Below are positions 1-12,144 of a stretch of 64,000 bases of DNA, one piece after another (the stretch's first letter is position 1; each line of letters starts with the position of its first letter). Source of the DNA: Citrus sinensis. Its lineage: Eukaryota > Streptophyta > Magnoliopsida > Sapindales > Rutaceae. The stretch spans positions 29,427,501-29,491,500 of the forward strand of contig NC_068557.1 of assembly GCF_022201045.2 (NCBI RefSeq). The letters are read 5' to 3'. The translations under genes and the position numbers were made by a program. Below the pieces are notes generated by a model. The model was not told the origin of the DNA. It did no database searches and saw only the letters and a list, made by a program, of their open reading frames with translations.

Positions 1-478
1 TTATATTTTTTATGATTTTATTTATTTATTTTGCATTGATTTTTTTTAGTTAGTTCCAAATTATATATCTGTTCAGTTTTCTCTTATTTAGCTTATAAAG
101 AGTACAAACTTGGCATGTGTGTATATAACTATATATATGTATACATTCGTTCAGGTTTCTCTCATTTGGCATATAAAGAGGACAAACTTAACAGAAATTC
201 AAAATCCTTTAACAAAGAAACCATCAAAACTGGAGAAATCCATCCACCTTCATCTCCTTTGACCCTGGTAAACGCCAACGCCGTCAAGGCGCGTGGTGTT
301 TACGCATCAACCAAGCTTCGTAATTAATTATCATATCAAACAATCAAGCCAACCAACTCTTATTATATGGCGTGAGGGTCAAAGCAACGGAAAAGAATAA
401 AAATTTTAAAATAAAATGATCTTAAACACGCGATAAAATCGAAGCTCGAAACGGAACTGAACTCTTTCTCTCGTTCTC

Positions 479-3400
479 ATGGATCAAATAGTTCAAGACA
501 CACTATCGGACCGGGTCCGTGTTAGCGGCAGGATAACGGCGATGACGTTGACTGGAGACGGGAGGCTTCGGTGGACGGATGGACATCAACGGAGTTTGAC
601 TCTGGAGAAGCAGGTTCTCGGTTTTGTCGTGGAGGGTAGTAAAATCAGAATCAGGGCGGTTGTTGATGGAAGAGATGAAATCTGCTGCGGCGGGAGGGCG
701 GGAAGCGTCGTGAGGAAAGATTTTGTTTTCGAGCCTTTGTCTGAGGATTCTAAAAGACTCTGGTGCGAAAAACTTCGTGATTTTATTGATTCTTTTGGTA
801 AGTTCATGTTATTGTTGTTGTTATTCTGTACGTTGTTTAATATGTTAATGTGGTATTGAGTATCATGCTGTTTTTTTTTTCTTTTTTGGTGAAATTTGTT
901 TGTTGGATTTGATTTGAAAAACAGAGGAAATTAACTGCAATGGTATTTGTTTCTAAACTTAGCAGTTAAATGTGTTTACATATATATGGTAATAATATTA
1001 TGTCTGATATACTAGGCAAATGTGGGGTGGTTTAGGGAGCGTACAGTCTAGATATTGCTTTTGAAAAATACGGAAACGCCTGAAATTAATTCTTTTAAGA
1101 AGTGTACTTGATTAAAAGCGCTTGAAGTATTTATATCGTTCAGATATCTCATTTTGGCTCTTCTAAAGAGGGCTGTGATGGTTTTATTTATTTCTCAAAA
1201 GGACTTTCGGTTACTTTGAGAGCATTTAGTGACTGTCTAATAGCTCCTCCATTGCAATAGTAACATTGTCTTCTATTGCAGTGAAAATAGGGAAAGATAA
1301 AAGCATAGAGAATTAAAGATAGTTTAGAATCTATTGGTTATTCGAACTCCATCATGTTATGAGCTTTTTCATTATGTTATATAGGTCGGCCGAAGAGGCT
1401 ATACATTTTTGTGAATCCATTTGGTGGGAAGAAAATTGCATCCAAGATTTTTCTTGATGATGTGAAACCGCTCTTGGAGGATGCCAACATACAATTTACA
1501 GTGCAAGGTTTGGGACTTTGATTTCTATGTGATATGAATTGATACTGAATTGAGACATTTACTTAGATTTGGACTGCAGCTCATACTTTTTTAATATGTT
1601 AACTCATGCTTAGAAACTACGCAACAACTGCATGCCAAGGAGATTGTCAAAGTGCTGGATCTTTCCAAGTATGACGGCATAGTTTGTGTCAGTGGTGATG
1701 GTATACTTGTTGAGGTTAGTTAGATATGTTTAGCTGCGACATCTATTTCACTTGGATGCTTCTATTTCACTGTCTATTCCTTTATGTTTAACGTGCTTTC
1801 TTATGTAGTTTATACAAAAATGGTAATAACTTGTATACTCTGTATTAAGAAAAATTAAAATATCAACGACCCTCATTTTTATGTCTCCCTCTGATTTGTG
1901 GTACCCTCAGAGATTAAGCACAATTTTCTGTTTAAAAAAAAATTAGTCTTTATGAATTTGGCTGCAGATTGTATTCATCATTTATCCCGTCTTGAGACTT
2001 GGGTTGTCAGGCCAAAAGATCATGATAAAATCGTTACCATACTGTTGTATTTTCCTTTTATTCTAGAGAACCTGTGGGTTTTGTTCTTATTTTTGTTTGG
2101 TATATTACCTAAAGGCCTGAATGGATTTTACATCACTTAAAGAGTGTGGCACAGAGCATATTATTGAGTGACTTTTCTTACCTAAGTAGTTAGAGCATCT
2201 CTGACTTTATTATATGATGGCCATTTTGGGATAATATTCTTTTGTCTGCCTTGAAGAATCGATATCACATTTTCTGAAGTATGGTAGTTTTTTCTTCATT
2301 TTAATTCCTTTGTCTTTCTAATAAGTGTTGGCACATTTTAGTAGGTAGTGAATGGACTGCTTGAGAGAGAGGATTGGAATGATGCAATTAAAGTGCCTCT
2401 TGGAGTGGTTCCTGCAGGTTTGCGTTCTTCATGTTTAATTCTAATTTGGTGCTATTTCTTCTCAAAGTGGGAGTGTTTGATGAGTCTGGAAAGTATGTGG
2501 AGTTAATCTGAATTGAATGGAACAGAGCACCATGTTCATTGCCAATTTGACTATGATTTTGTCGACTCTGGGCCTATAAAGGCAATCGAAGCAAAAGCGA
2601 AACAGGTTTTATCTTTCTGAGATAAACATTCATGATTATAGGATGAGTAAAAAGCTGGAAGCTTGCTCCTTTTCTGGTTGGAAAGAATTGGGTTGTGCTC
2701 CTCAAGATGTGATCAATATTTAAAATACCAACATTAGATTTTGCGGTGTTGCAATTGAGGATCTCTTCAATAATGGAAAACACACTTTTGGTCTCTGATT
2801 GCTGCCATATATAGCATTGGTTCTTCTTATGTGTGAAACACTCACTTCTTGTCTAGATCTTTGCTTGAAATATTTTTTAATCATTTTCAGGAGCCATTTA
2901 CCTGGCAAATATATTTGTTCATTGAAGTCATTATTTCTTATTCACTCAGTCCAACCCTTTCTACCATTTCCTGCGTGCTTGTATGATTATGGATGACTTT
3001 GAATTTCTTTTCTTAATGCATGCCGTGTTTAATTATTGGAGTTCTTCTTCTTCTTCTTTTTTCCCCCTTTCATCATGTACATTAGGCATTTTGCTGACGT
3101 ATATACTATATTTTGATCTATGACACCTAGATTTTCTGGATGCAGGCACGGGAAATGGCATGATCAAATCACTACTGGATTTGGTTGGTGAACCGTGTAA
3201 AGCTTCCAATGCCATCCTAGCTGTTATTCGAGGTTACAGACGGCGTCTATTTTTATTTTTTCATTCTAAGATTTTTTCCCCGTCTTCCTGAGTTTAAATA
3301 CATATAAATGTGCCTATTTATATTTAATAGTTGGTGGTTTATCGTGATAAAATGTTATTAATTTCGAGCTGATTACCGGCAGGTCATAAGCGTCTTCTAG

Positions 3401-5742
3401 ATGTAGCTACTATCTTGCAAGGCAAGACCAGATTTCATAGTGTCCTGATGCTTGCATGGGGTACGTAAATAATTACTTATATTGCAGCTGGATATGTAGT
3501 TGAACAGCTTCTTCATATATTATCTACCTTAGTTCTATTGCAGGCTTAAGTTTTAGGCTAACTATTCTGGTTTTAACCATAGCAGTGAGCTTTAGTATTC
3601 ACTTTCTCACAAATTCTCTCGCTCTTTTTAGGTCTTGTGGCAGACATTGATATTGAGTCTGAGAAATATAGATGGATGGGGAGTGCTCGCATTGATTTCT
3701 ATGTATGTTCTTACTCCTCTCTTGTATTTACCTATATGCATGCTCAGACACATATATAAATTAAAATATGCCTACTTGTATGTATTCAAATATACAGATG
3801 TCTGTGTGTGCATGCTATGTTCTATATTAGTATTAATTTTATCATTGAATCTAACATTTTGCTTGTAAGTTGCAAATACTGGAGTAAGTGTGGAAATTTT
3901 TAATTGTTAGTACTGTATCATCCTAATCCCGATAAATGCTGCTGGAAGATGAGTGAATGGGAATTTGGTGCATATAATTCTTTAGGATAAGGTACTTTTT
4001 TAATGCTAGTATTGTGTGATTTTCTTTAATTATCTTGTTGGACAAGATGTGGAAGAAAAGACAAATTTTACTTTGCTACTAACTGTTGTTAAGGAACCAA
4101 TATCAAATCACTTATGTCCCTTCTGGTTTAGGCTCTACAAAGGATATTGTATCTGAGGCAATATAACGGACGGGTTTCTTTTGTGCCTGCACCTGGCTTT
4201 GAGAATCACGGGGAACCGTCCACTTATAGTGAACAGAATATCTGCAATCCAATTCCAAGCCAACAGCAGCCCATTAAGATTTTGCAGCATGGCTACCAGG
4301 GACCGGATGTTGATTTGAAAAATCTAGAATGGAGGATAATTAATGGACCATTTGTTGCAGTGTGGCTTCATAATGTACCATGGGGCAGCGAAAACACCAT
4401 GGCTGCTCCGGACGCAAAGGTTAGTTCATTTGCATTCCTTCTGGGATACACTACCTTGCGAAATACAGTCCTCTCTTTGCCTTTTTTTTTTTTTTTCATT
4501 TCTTCATTGGTTTAATTTCTGTAAATGTTGTAAACCTGCAAGCTAATCTTGTTTACATGGTACGTGTATTAGGATGATTGGAAATTTTTAGTGAAACTTA
4601 AGGCTTGACTGGATTTCAATCTTTCTTTACTACAATTTTTTCTGAGAACACTATTTTTCTTGAGATAATTCTTTCTTTATTTTTTATACACACACACACA
4701 TGCATACATATGTTTATGCTTATTTAATTAATTTAATTTTAGAAAAAGATAAAATTGGATTGCTGGAGATAGTGACTGGGCAACTGTCAAGCTGAATATA
4801 TCATTTCTCCTCTTATGTTTTTGCCTTCTATGTTGATGAGATTTGGAGAATTGGTCTTGCGCTTCCATAGGTGGTACAGTTTGAGCATTTTTTAAACCGG
4901 TTTTCCCTTGTGTTGTTCTTGGCTTGCATTATGTGCACGAGCACTGGTGCACCTGTTGCACAATAAGTTTTGACTGACCACTGTGATATTTATTGTCATT
5001 GATGTCATTGTATAATATTGTGCCTGTTAGCTAGGCATATCTAATAATATTTTTTCTGGTTGATGTGCAGTTCTCAGATGGGTATCTGGACCTGATTATT
5101 ATCAAGGACTGCCCAAAGTTAGCTTTATTTAGTTTGCTGTCGAACTTGAACAAAGGAGGTCATGTCGAATCACCGTATGTCGCATATCTTAAGGTGAGCT
5201 CATAGCAATGATGAATGTTGACTGAAGTGGCAGCACCTTTTCTTGTTATTCTATTTAAATATTTAAGCTCATAAAGAAATCCCCATATCACTTGCTGGTG
5301 CCTGGTGGAGAAGATTGCTCATCACAGCCAAAAATATAAAGATTGATAACGATAAGAGAAACAGGGAGTACATTCTTTTAACAAAATGAAACTGCTTGTC
5401 TTTTGGTTTATGCTCATGAGTCAAGATTTATCAACCTTCACCGTTCGAAGGAGATCTTTCTCTGTTTCATTATTCACAAGGTCTAAAGAATCCTCTATTC
5501 TCTGTTCATGAATCTCATTGCATTTTCTAAACTATGCAAATGAACTACAGGTTAAAGCATTCATCTTGGAGCCTGGTGCATTGACTCAGGAACCAAACAG
5601 GGAAGGGATCATAGACTGTGATGGTGAGGTCCTGGCCAGAGGAAAAGGCACGTACCAGTGTGATCAGAAGTCCCTGATGTCCTATGATAAGCTACAAATA
5701 ACTGTGGATCAAGGTTTAGCTACTCTATTTTCCCCAGTATAG
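479..5742 (+). CDS. SPHK1: Sphingosine kinase (plant SPHK1/2 type), 10 exons
   Basis: Phosphorylates sphingoid long-chain bases to give the signalling lipid sphingosine-1-phosphate or phytosphingosine-1-phosphate; in plants it is linked to ABA and stomatal signalling (family knowledge). Exons read by eye: 479-797, 1385-1507, 1614-1714, 2345-2417, 3146-3232, 3383-3460, 3632-3702, 4132-4419, 5071-5193, 5551-5742. All junctions are GT-AG and the total is 485 codons (484 aa), close to the roughly 485 aa of Arabidopsis SPHK1. The diacylglycerol-kinase catalytic domain begins after residue 106: NPFGGKK near 117-123 (nucleotide-binding loop), SGDG at 174-177 followed by ILVEVVNG, then GTGNGM. The C-terminus reads DKLQITVDQGLATLFSPV, typical of plant sphingosine kinases. 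The ATG at 479 is the first in-frame start. No truncation or frameshift seen. SPHK1 versus SPHK2 cannot be separated here. Confidence 0.95.
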
Positions 5743-6390
5743 AAATTAACCTACGTATGTATTCAAGTTTGTAGTTACATGCATATCAAACATGCAGGAG
5801 AAATGTTAATGGGTTGTTTATTTAAAATTTGCCTGTACAGAAATAAGGGAATTGAAAAGGGAGAAAAATTATGGAAAGTTACTTGCTGAAAGGGCTTTGC
5901 AAATGTGAATTACTCACTATACTTTCAACAAAAGTTATTGTGCATTCTTTTCTCTTGGTCCATGAAATTCATTTTTTTTTTTTTTTGGGAAGTCGGTTCT
6001 GATAATAATTTGATATGTTGCTGAATGATTGTTGAAGCTTTTAGCTCAAGCCTTACGGGCAAAATGCTCAGGTTATTTGCCTCCATGAATCTAAAAAGTC
6101 AGATTTCAATTGAGCTTAAATGCACTCTTAGCTCAATCTGGTACTTCGAAACTCAAAAGTTGATCCCGTGTGCGCGTAGTGTTAATTCAATCCATTGTTA
6201 AATAGAATTTAGTGGTTTGCTGAAGGTATATTATTTGTCGGGCAACATGTGAACCTTACGCTATTCTCCTCATACTTTGTTCCTGCTACTATTCATCCTC
6301 CAAGACGACGCATGACAGGATCAACTCACTTTCTGGGCTGACTTGTCTTATCGTCGGAATACGGAAACGACAAATATCTTATGATTAATA
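5743..6390. other. 3' flank of the sphingosine kinase gene, no gene seen
   Basis: Holds the presumed 3' UTR and downstream flank of the kinase gene. T-rich, with a 15-16 bp T run near 5971. I see no coding potential or clear repeat before the MITE that starts at 6391. Confidence 0.5.
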
Positions 6391-6542
6391 GGACAAAACT
6401 ACGTTACAGAATCTGTAAGGTACAGACTGCAGCATCAGCCGTTGGATGTGGTTGGATGTGGAGTGAGAAACTAAACAAAAGAAAATCGGATGGTGGGATG
6501 ACGGGAGATGTTTGTTACAGAATCTGTAACGTAGACAGGTCC
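6391..6542. mobile_element. Mutator-like MITE, copy 1 (152 bp)
   Basis: The element is flanked by a perfect 10-bp target duplication, ATGATTAATA, at 6381-6390 and 6543-6552. The ends are inverted repeats: left CTACGTTACAGAATCTGTAA at 6399-6418 matches the reverse complement of 6515-6534 with one mismatch, and both outer ends begin GGAC. A 9-11 bp target duplication is typical of Mutator-like elements. A second copy of the same length lies in the opposite orientation at 42201-42352. It is too short to code for a transposase. Confidence 0.85.
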
Positions 6543-7121
6543 ATGATTAATAAGTTAGGGGTAGGGATTGACGAGTGCCGAGTACGCTTCCTTGTGAACG
6601 AATGAAGCTATGAAATTGGACCGGCAACGCGTAGCAACAACACGTGTTTTGGCGCGCTTCTAAAAGATTCTTGACCTTTCTGATTGTTGACGAGGTTCGA
6701 GGCTCTTTGTTTGTCGTAAGTTACGAAGTCACACAACCCAATTATACACGTTTTAGAGGCCAGGTCAGCAACAAAAATATTGCTGTCGTGATGCTATAAA
6801 GGGCGAAATAAACTTGCTAATTACGTTCGAATCCCTTGGGCCTTGACTATTGTGTGCTTTTTTTTAATTTTTATGAGAGTTTTCTATCTATTTTTATTAG
6901 GCTATTTGTCTGTCCTTCTCGTGAGGATTTTTTTTCCTACTTTGAATCTTTGATAGATTTATTAGTCGGGGATCGTGTTTTCACTTATATTGCTTAGGTT
7001 GGTTTCTTTCTTCTGGCCGAAATCTTTCATGACAACGCTGCTCTTTTAAATTAAAGGTCTTGTTACCTATGAGAGGATCCATGAAAGTGGCTCGTAAGGA
7101 GTAATTATGTGAACATCACTA

Positions 7122-7370
7122 TTAGAGTTAAGTTGTATTTGAAATTGAGGTTGAATAGCTGTAATAAAATACTTAGTAAATATTAATTGATGTGTCTTGA
7201 AAATTATGTTAATATAATTTTTTACTTGTATTATGATAAATCTATTATATCTTTAATAATTTTATCAAAATTATTATTTACCATAAATTATTAATTTTTA
7301 TTTCATAATTATAGTTTTTTTTCTATATTTAAGTTATAGCATCTTAATCTCAAAAAAATCTCAGCGTTTT
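7122..7370. repeat. AT-rich MITE remnant (GTTTGG-end family)
   Basis: This AT-rich block resembles the sequences at 30283-30535 and, more loosely, 40768-41030 and 60601-60844. It shares the phrases TTGAAATTGAGGTTG near the left end and AAAATTATTATTTA inside. Terminal repeats are weak here, so the limits are approximate. Confidence 0.45.
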
Positions 7371-7579
7371 AGTTTGTATCATTTAAGAATACTTAAAATT
7401 AATGGGGCAATTTTATAAACTATTAATGTAATCTTATACATTTTCTTTTTAAACATTATAACAAATACATATTTAATAAGAAAAATTTTCTTACTTGTGT
7501 AGTTAATTGCCCACTCACCCTTATGAGTAGATCTGGCCTTCTTGTTACCTGTGAGCGATTTTCTTTGCTCACCTGTATG

Positions 7580-8300
7580 TAGAGCTGGTAAAATTTGACA
7601 CGACCCGATTACCCGACACGAACACGACATAAATAAATGGGTATGGGTCGTCAAATTTAACACGATTATTAAATGGGTCGGGTCCGGGTCAACACGATTT
7701 TTTTCCGTGTCGGGTTTGGGTTAAAATTCTTGACCCATTTACCCGATCAATGACCCGATTATATTTTCTATTTTAAAATAATTTACATATTCTTATAATT
7801 AAAACTCAAATATTAGAGATGATTTTCTTTTTTTTATTCTTTAAAAGGGTGAATATAAACACAGTGTTTTATTTATAAAATTTTACATATATTTAGAGTT
7901 TCAATAGTGTAAATGTGTAAAAATTAATAGACATGTATATTTTATAATATTGATATATAATAGTATATATATATATATAATTAAAACCTCAATAGTGTAA
8001 ATGTGTAATATATTGGTAGATATATATATTTTATAATATCGATAAATTATGTATGTATGTATGTATGTATTTATGTACATACGTATGTATGATAGTGTGT
8101 AAATATTTTATGTAACTTTTGTTCAATATATAGATATTAAACGGGTTATTGGGTAACCCGATTATTTTTCCGTGTCGGGTTTGGGTCTCAATATTTTGAC
8201 ACGATTATTAAATGGGTCGGATTTGGGTCAACCTAAATTTGACACGACACGAAACTGACACGACACGAACACGACCCGATGACCTGTTTTGCCAGCTCTA
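7580..8300. mobile_element. Non-autonomous hAT-like element with 8-bp target duplication
   Basis: The ends are TAGAGCTGG at 7580 and its reverse complement CCAGCTCTA ending at 8300. They are flanked by a perfect 8-bp duplication, CCTGTATG, at 7572-7579 and 8301-8308. An 8-bp duplication with these termini is the hAT superfamily signature. Subterminal regions are packed with variants of GACACGACACGAACACGACC and GGGTCGGGT in both orientations, probably transposase-binding repeats. The 721-bp interior is AT-rich with no transposase reading frame, and includes a TATG microsatellite. Confidence 0.85.
8048..8094. repeat. (TATG)n microsatellite, interrupted
   Basis: Short tandem tetranucleotide run of TATG units with a few interruptions, lying inside the hAT-like element. 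Confidence 0.8.
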
Positions 8301-8308
8301 CCTGTATG

Positions 8309-9550
8309 TTTCACCGGATTTAAAGATTTTGAATATTTTTTTGTCTCTATGGCTTTGAGTTATTTTATTTTAATTTTTGTATGACATGAAATATGTCTTA
8401 TTATAAATCTCACGTTTAGGAAAAAGTGGAAAGAAATTGAAGCGGCCCGTATTAACTTATATGATATAATGATTAATGTGGTATATACACAACATGGATG
8501 TATGTCATTAAGATTACTTATGAGCAAATTAACTAATTGATTACCATGCTAAATTGATACTTTAATTTAAACATCCAGATAAGAACGTATTCGAGCTGAA
8601 GCTTAAGCGTGGTGACTCACGATCATCTATTCATCTTATCTTATTCTTGTTTATCTTCTCAACGCCAATAAAAAGTTCCTATGAACATCCAAACAATATA
8701 AACAATTAAACATTACTCAAAATAACCAAATGTATTCTTCAAGACAAACAAGAATCAATTTTGACGTCATACTTAGATTCTAATTATCTTCCAAGAATAT
8801 CACCGACGCCATGCCGTAAAGAGCCATGCGTGAGATTCCCCATCGATCTCTTAAGTCTTAATTATGCTATATGTGGCAATATCATTATGAGAATAATTAA
8901 CTACATGTGGCTTTCCGTCCAAGATCGCTACATTTTAAAGTTGTTAGCTTTCTCCTAGGAAATCAAATCAAGTCAAACAATAGTTACAAGAAATAATGCA
9001 TAGTTATTGTATGGGTATATATAGTTAATGATGTGTATGTATAGATGTGGCCGAGACTCGATGCTAGCTCGTTTTTGAGTTATCAACAAGTTTAGAAGTT
9101 TTCATTGATGCCCTAAATATCTTCAATCTATGCCTTTCTTGTTTTGTCTCTACAATTTTCTCTAGAGTTTTCCTAGCTCTTACGTTCTTCTCCATAAGTG
9201 ATATATCCTGCCATATTTTTCTATGTCATTTTCTTTAATTTTTTTTTTTCTTGTGTTTAGATACATGCAAGAGCGAGGGTACTTTTATATACACAGTATC
9301 ATATATTGCACAATTTTATTAATTTGAATTTAATTTAATTTAATTCAGATCTTTAAGGAGTTTTCATAGTCGAGTAGCTTCATTGCGTTCAAACGTAAAT
9401 GTCACATCTTGCATGAAATTTATCTTAAAATGAAGTATAACAATTAGCAATTAAACAGTGTATAACAATTAGCAAATAAACAGACCTCATGATGGACGAT
9501 ACATAAGTGCTCGAAACTAAAGTTTACTTGCCATGATCTAATAATTATAT
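8309..9550. other. Intergenic, no gene seen
   Basis: AT-rich intergenic DNA between the hAT-like element and the next MITE. Only short uninformative reading frames are present and I recognise no gene or repeat family. Confidence 0.5.
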
Positions 9551-10145
9551 AGGCTTGTTTGAAATTACTTATGCGAGATTCAAAAGTGATTTTGAGTTAT
9601 AAGCTAATTTTGGTGTTTCATATTTTTTTCTTATAAATTACATTTGTTAGAATCACCTCATCCTCCGGCAAATTTTAAAAAGAGAGGAAGTAATAGTTTT
9701 TTAAAATCGGATTTTGAAAATCAGTTTTATAATTAATAAAATTTCATATATATCCTTATATATATAATAAAAAATTAAAATTATACTTATTAATTAGGAA
9801 ATTAAATTATTATTTTTAAAGAGATAATTATTATTACAAATTATATTGAGATAACAAAATAAAATTAAAATTAATAATATAAACTATTTATCTTTATTAT
9901 CAATTATTATATATGCACAATAAAAGTATATTTTAAATTATTTTATTCAACATTTTGTCAAATTCAGACATTTACATTTTTGCAGCAGTTTAATAATAAG
10001 ATTTACTAAACATATGCGTCTATTTTTAAAACTTACAGTATCTTTAAAAGTAAAATTTATAAAATGTTTAATTGATTCTCTTCATATCTGATTATTTTTA
10101 AAGAAAAGCTAACAATAATTATTTTAAAAACTACAATACTACATA
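9551..10145. mobile_element. AT-rich Harbinger/Tourist-like MITE, solo copy
   Basis: About 595 bp. The left part (TTCAAAAGTGATTTTGAG, then AAGCTAATTTTGGTGTTT) matches the reverse complement of about 25886-26062. The right part (ACAATAATTATTTTAAAA) matches 26063-26515. It therefore appears to be the undisrupted form of the family that is nested at 25190-26515. The right terminus is degraded and a target duplication is not clear. Confidence 0.6.
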
Positions 10146-10350
10146 TTTAGAGTTATTATGAAAATTGTGGCGGTGGACGTACCCCGCCACATGGCTAGAT
10201 TCGTACGTCACGTCACACAATTATTTAATAGCAATCCATGCATTTTCACTAACCCAATAACCTTAATTACCCTATTCTCTTTAGAATTCATAACAATTTT
10301 TTTTTATCATTAACAAATCCCTTATTTAATCATTACCTTCTATAATTAAT

Positions 10351-10473
10351 AGATCCCACTACCTTACAATCAATGTATGGTACATCTCTCACATGAACAG
10401 TGAGTGGGTCCCACTCATACACTGTTCATGAGTGAGGGATGTACCATACATTGATTGTAAGGTAGTGTTTGCC
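10351..10473. mobile_element. Foldback MITE, Mutator-like, 123 bp hairpin
   Basis: Nearly the whole element is an inverted repeat: CACTACCTTACAATCAATGT at 10357 is matched by its reverse complement ending at 10467, and the arms continue for about 45 bp with one or two differences. It is flanked by the 9-bp duplication ATAATTAAT at 10342-10350 and 10474-10482, typical of Mutator-like insertions. No coding capacity. Confidence 0.8.
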
Positions 10474-10482
10474 ATAATTAAT

Positions 10483-11721
10483 TTATCTAACGGTCATATA
10501 TACGAATATACGATGAATGACGTTTCACGTAGAAAATAATTACAGAGGATTTGACTTTTTTTTAAACACTAATTAATATGTATATTAGAAGACAAATATT
10601 TATTGATATTGATGATTATGAAGTAAATAAATAGAAAAAATTTGGACTAAAAACAAAGGTATTATATTTATACCTTATAAATGACTTTTATCTAAACCTT
10701 AAAATTTATTGATTTTTATTTCTTTTATGATAATTATCTTAAGACAAAATACACATATCTAGTATTAGTATAGGTTAAACAAGAGGAGGAAATGCTAAAT
10801 TTTTGTCTCAACAAATAGTAAAACCATCATTTACAACATATTAAAAAATATTGGGACTATCTTAGATAGAATGAATGTCTACTTCAATCTAAATATTTAA
10901 TTAATAAAAGAATAAAATCATTAAATACACTGTAGCTGGAGCATATACCTTACAAATTTGAAAGCAAACCAGTTGTCGATGGGCTGTAAGTCCAGTATAA
11001 GTCCCCTGTTCGAATTCTCAGTTCTCACCGCTTTTTGACCCCCACGACAAGAATCCTTAAAACCGCAAATCTGCAATTCTTCCTATGGCAATTCGAAAAA
11101 TCTTTCCATACCGTAAATCATCGCAAAATCTCATCCGTCAATCACGCATCAAAGATCATACTCTATGGCCCCAACAACCTTCCCACACGTGACCACAAAA
11201 TCTCTTTTTTTTTTTTTTTTAAGAAAGCGTAAGTAATGTAGTTGTTATGTAGACAAGTTCATACTTGCATTAAAAACTGGTTACACTACAGTGCTCTTAT
11301 GAGTAGCGAGTCACATCATAAGTAAGTACTGCGAACTAAACCAACTAAAAAAACCAGAAAAAGAAAAAAAAAAAAAAGTGATGACGTGCGTGTCTTGAAA
11401 ACTATGCGTTACGTGTTTGCATGACCTCCGCAGCGGGGCCATGCATGATTATCACATTACCTTAGAGGGATTCGTAAATTTTCCCTACTCGCGACTGTAC
11501 GCAAATTATTCTACTCGCTTCTGTTTTCCCACGTGTGGCATTTTTCTAAAATCACGATAAGTATACTTCAAGTCAAACTACAATGAAATGACCAAAGCCC
11601 CCTTTGCCTTGTTTGCTCAGTAGACTACACATTTATCGTTTTCTCGGATAAATTAGGATTATCTTCAACCAATTAAATTGAACAACAGCAAGGACAAAAA
11701 AGACAACAAAATTGTAAAGCA
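10483..11721. other. Upstream region of the VAL-type gene
   Basis: No gene seen. Contains AT-rich DNA, a T run near 11203-11220, an A run near 11364-11377, and a CACGTG-bearing ACACGTGACC near 11185 that could be a G-box. Any distal promoter of the downstream B3 gene would lie here. Confidence 0.4.
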
Positions 11722-11740
11722 TGACTCACGCACGCACGTA

Positions 11741-11748
11741 TATATAAA
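11741..11748 (+). promoter_or_regulatory. TATA box of the VAL-type gene, copy 1
   Basis: TATATAAA preceded by CACGCACGCACG, 285 bp upstream of the copy-1 ATG. A pyrimidine-rich CTCTCTCTCG follows at the expected transcription start distance. Duplicated at 13454. Confidence 0.6.
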
Positions 11749-12025
11749 TAACCAACTTATTTCGACGCCTTTTATTAATCTCTCTCTCGTTGTTTGGAAA
11801 GAGAAGGGGATAAAAAAAAAATAAAAAAAAGAACAAATGAAAAAAGAAAAATACTAAACCAAAAACCCCTTCGAAAGCCGTTATTTTGTAAGATTATTTT
11901 CACAGATCAGGCCATAACAGCCATTTTGACAAGCTTCCTACTTCCTCTTACTCTTTCGACGGTTTCAAAACGCAAGGATTTTGGGATTTTATGCGTCGTT
12001 TTTGGTGCTTTTAAGGTTGTTGCCG

Positions 12026-12144
12026 ATGTCGTCTTCGTCCAAGATTTGCTTTAACAAAGAGTGTAAGGAGTTGAAATCGGAGCGTCCCAGAAAAGGCTGG
12101 CTTTTACGTGGCGGGGAGTTCGCCGAGCTCTGTGATCGTTGCGG
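12026..12144 (+). other. Duplicate first coding exon of the VAL-type gene (copy 1)
   Basis: Encodes the same 39 complete codons as the exon at 13739-13857, from MSSSSKICF to LCDRC, plus two bases of the next codon, and ends at the same GTCAGC donor. Transcripts starting from the copy-1 TATA box could splice directly from this donor to exon 2 at 15368, leaving copy 2 inside the intron, and would give the identical protein. It is therefore either a second promoter/first exon or an assembly artefact. It is not a separate gene, because no second exon follows within the unit. Confidence 0.8.

Noticed and set aside
115..327. 70-codon plus-strand frame upstream of the sphingosine kinase
   Set aside because: No recognisable family, low-complexity start, and it lies in the likely promoter or leader.
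6760..6850. Possible tRNA-like sequence at GTTCGAATCCC
   Set aside because: No matching A box or stems, and no A tail or target duplication.
8048..8094. Tandem TATG units considered as a CRISPR-like array
   Set aside because: A plain microsatellite without spacers; CRISPR arrays are not expected in a plant nuclear genome.
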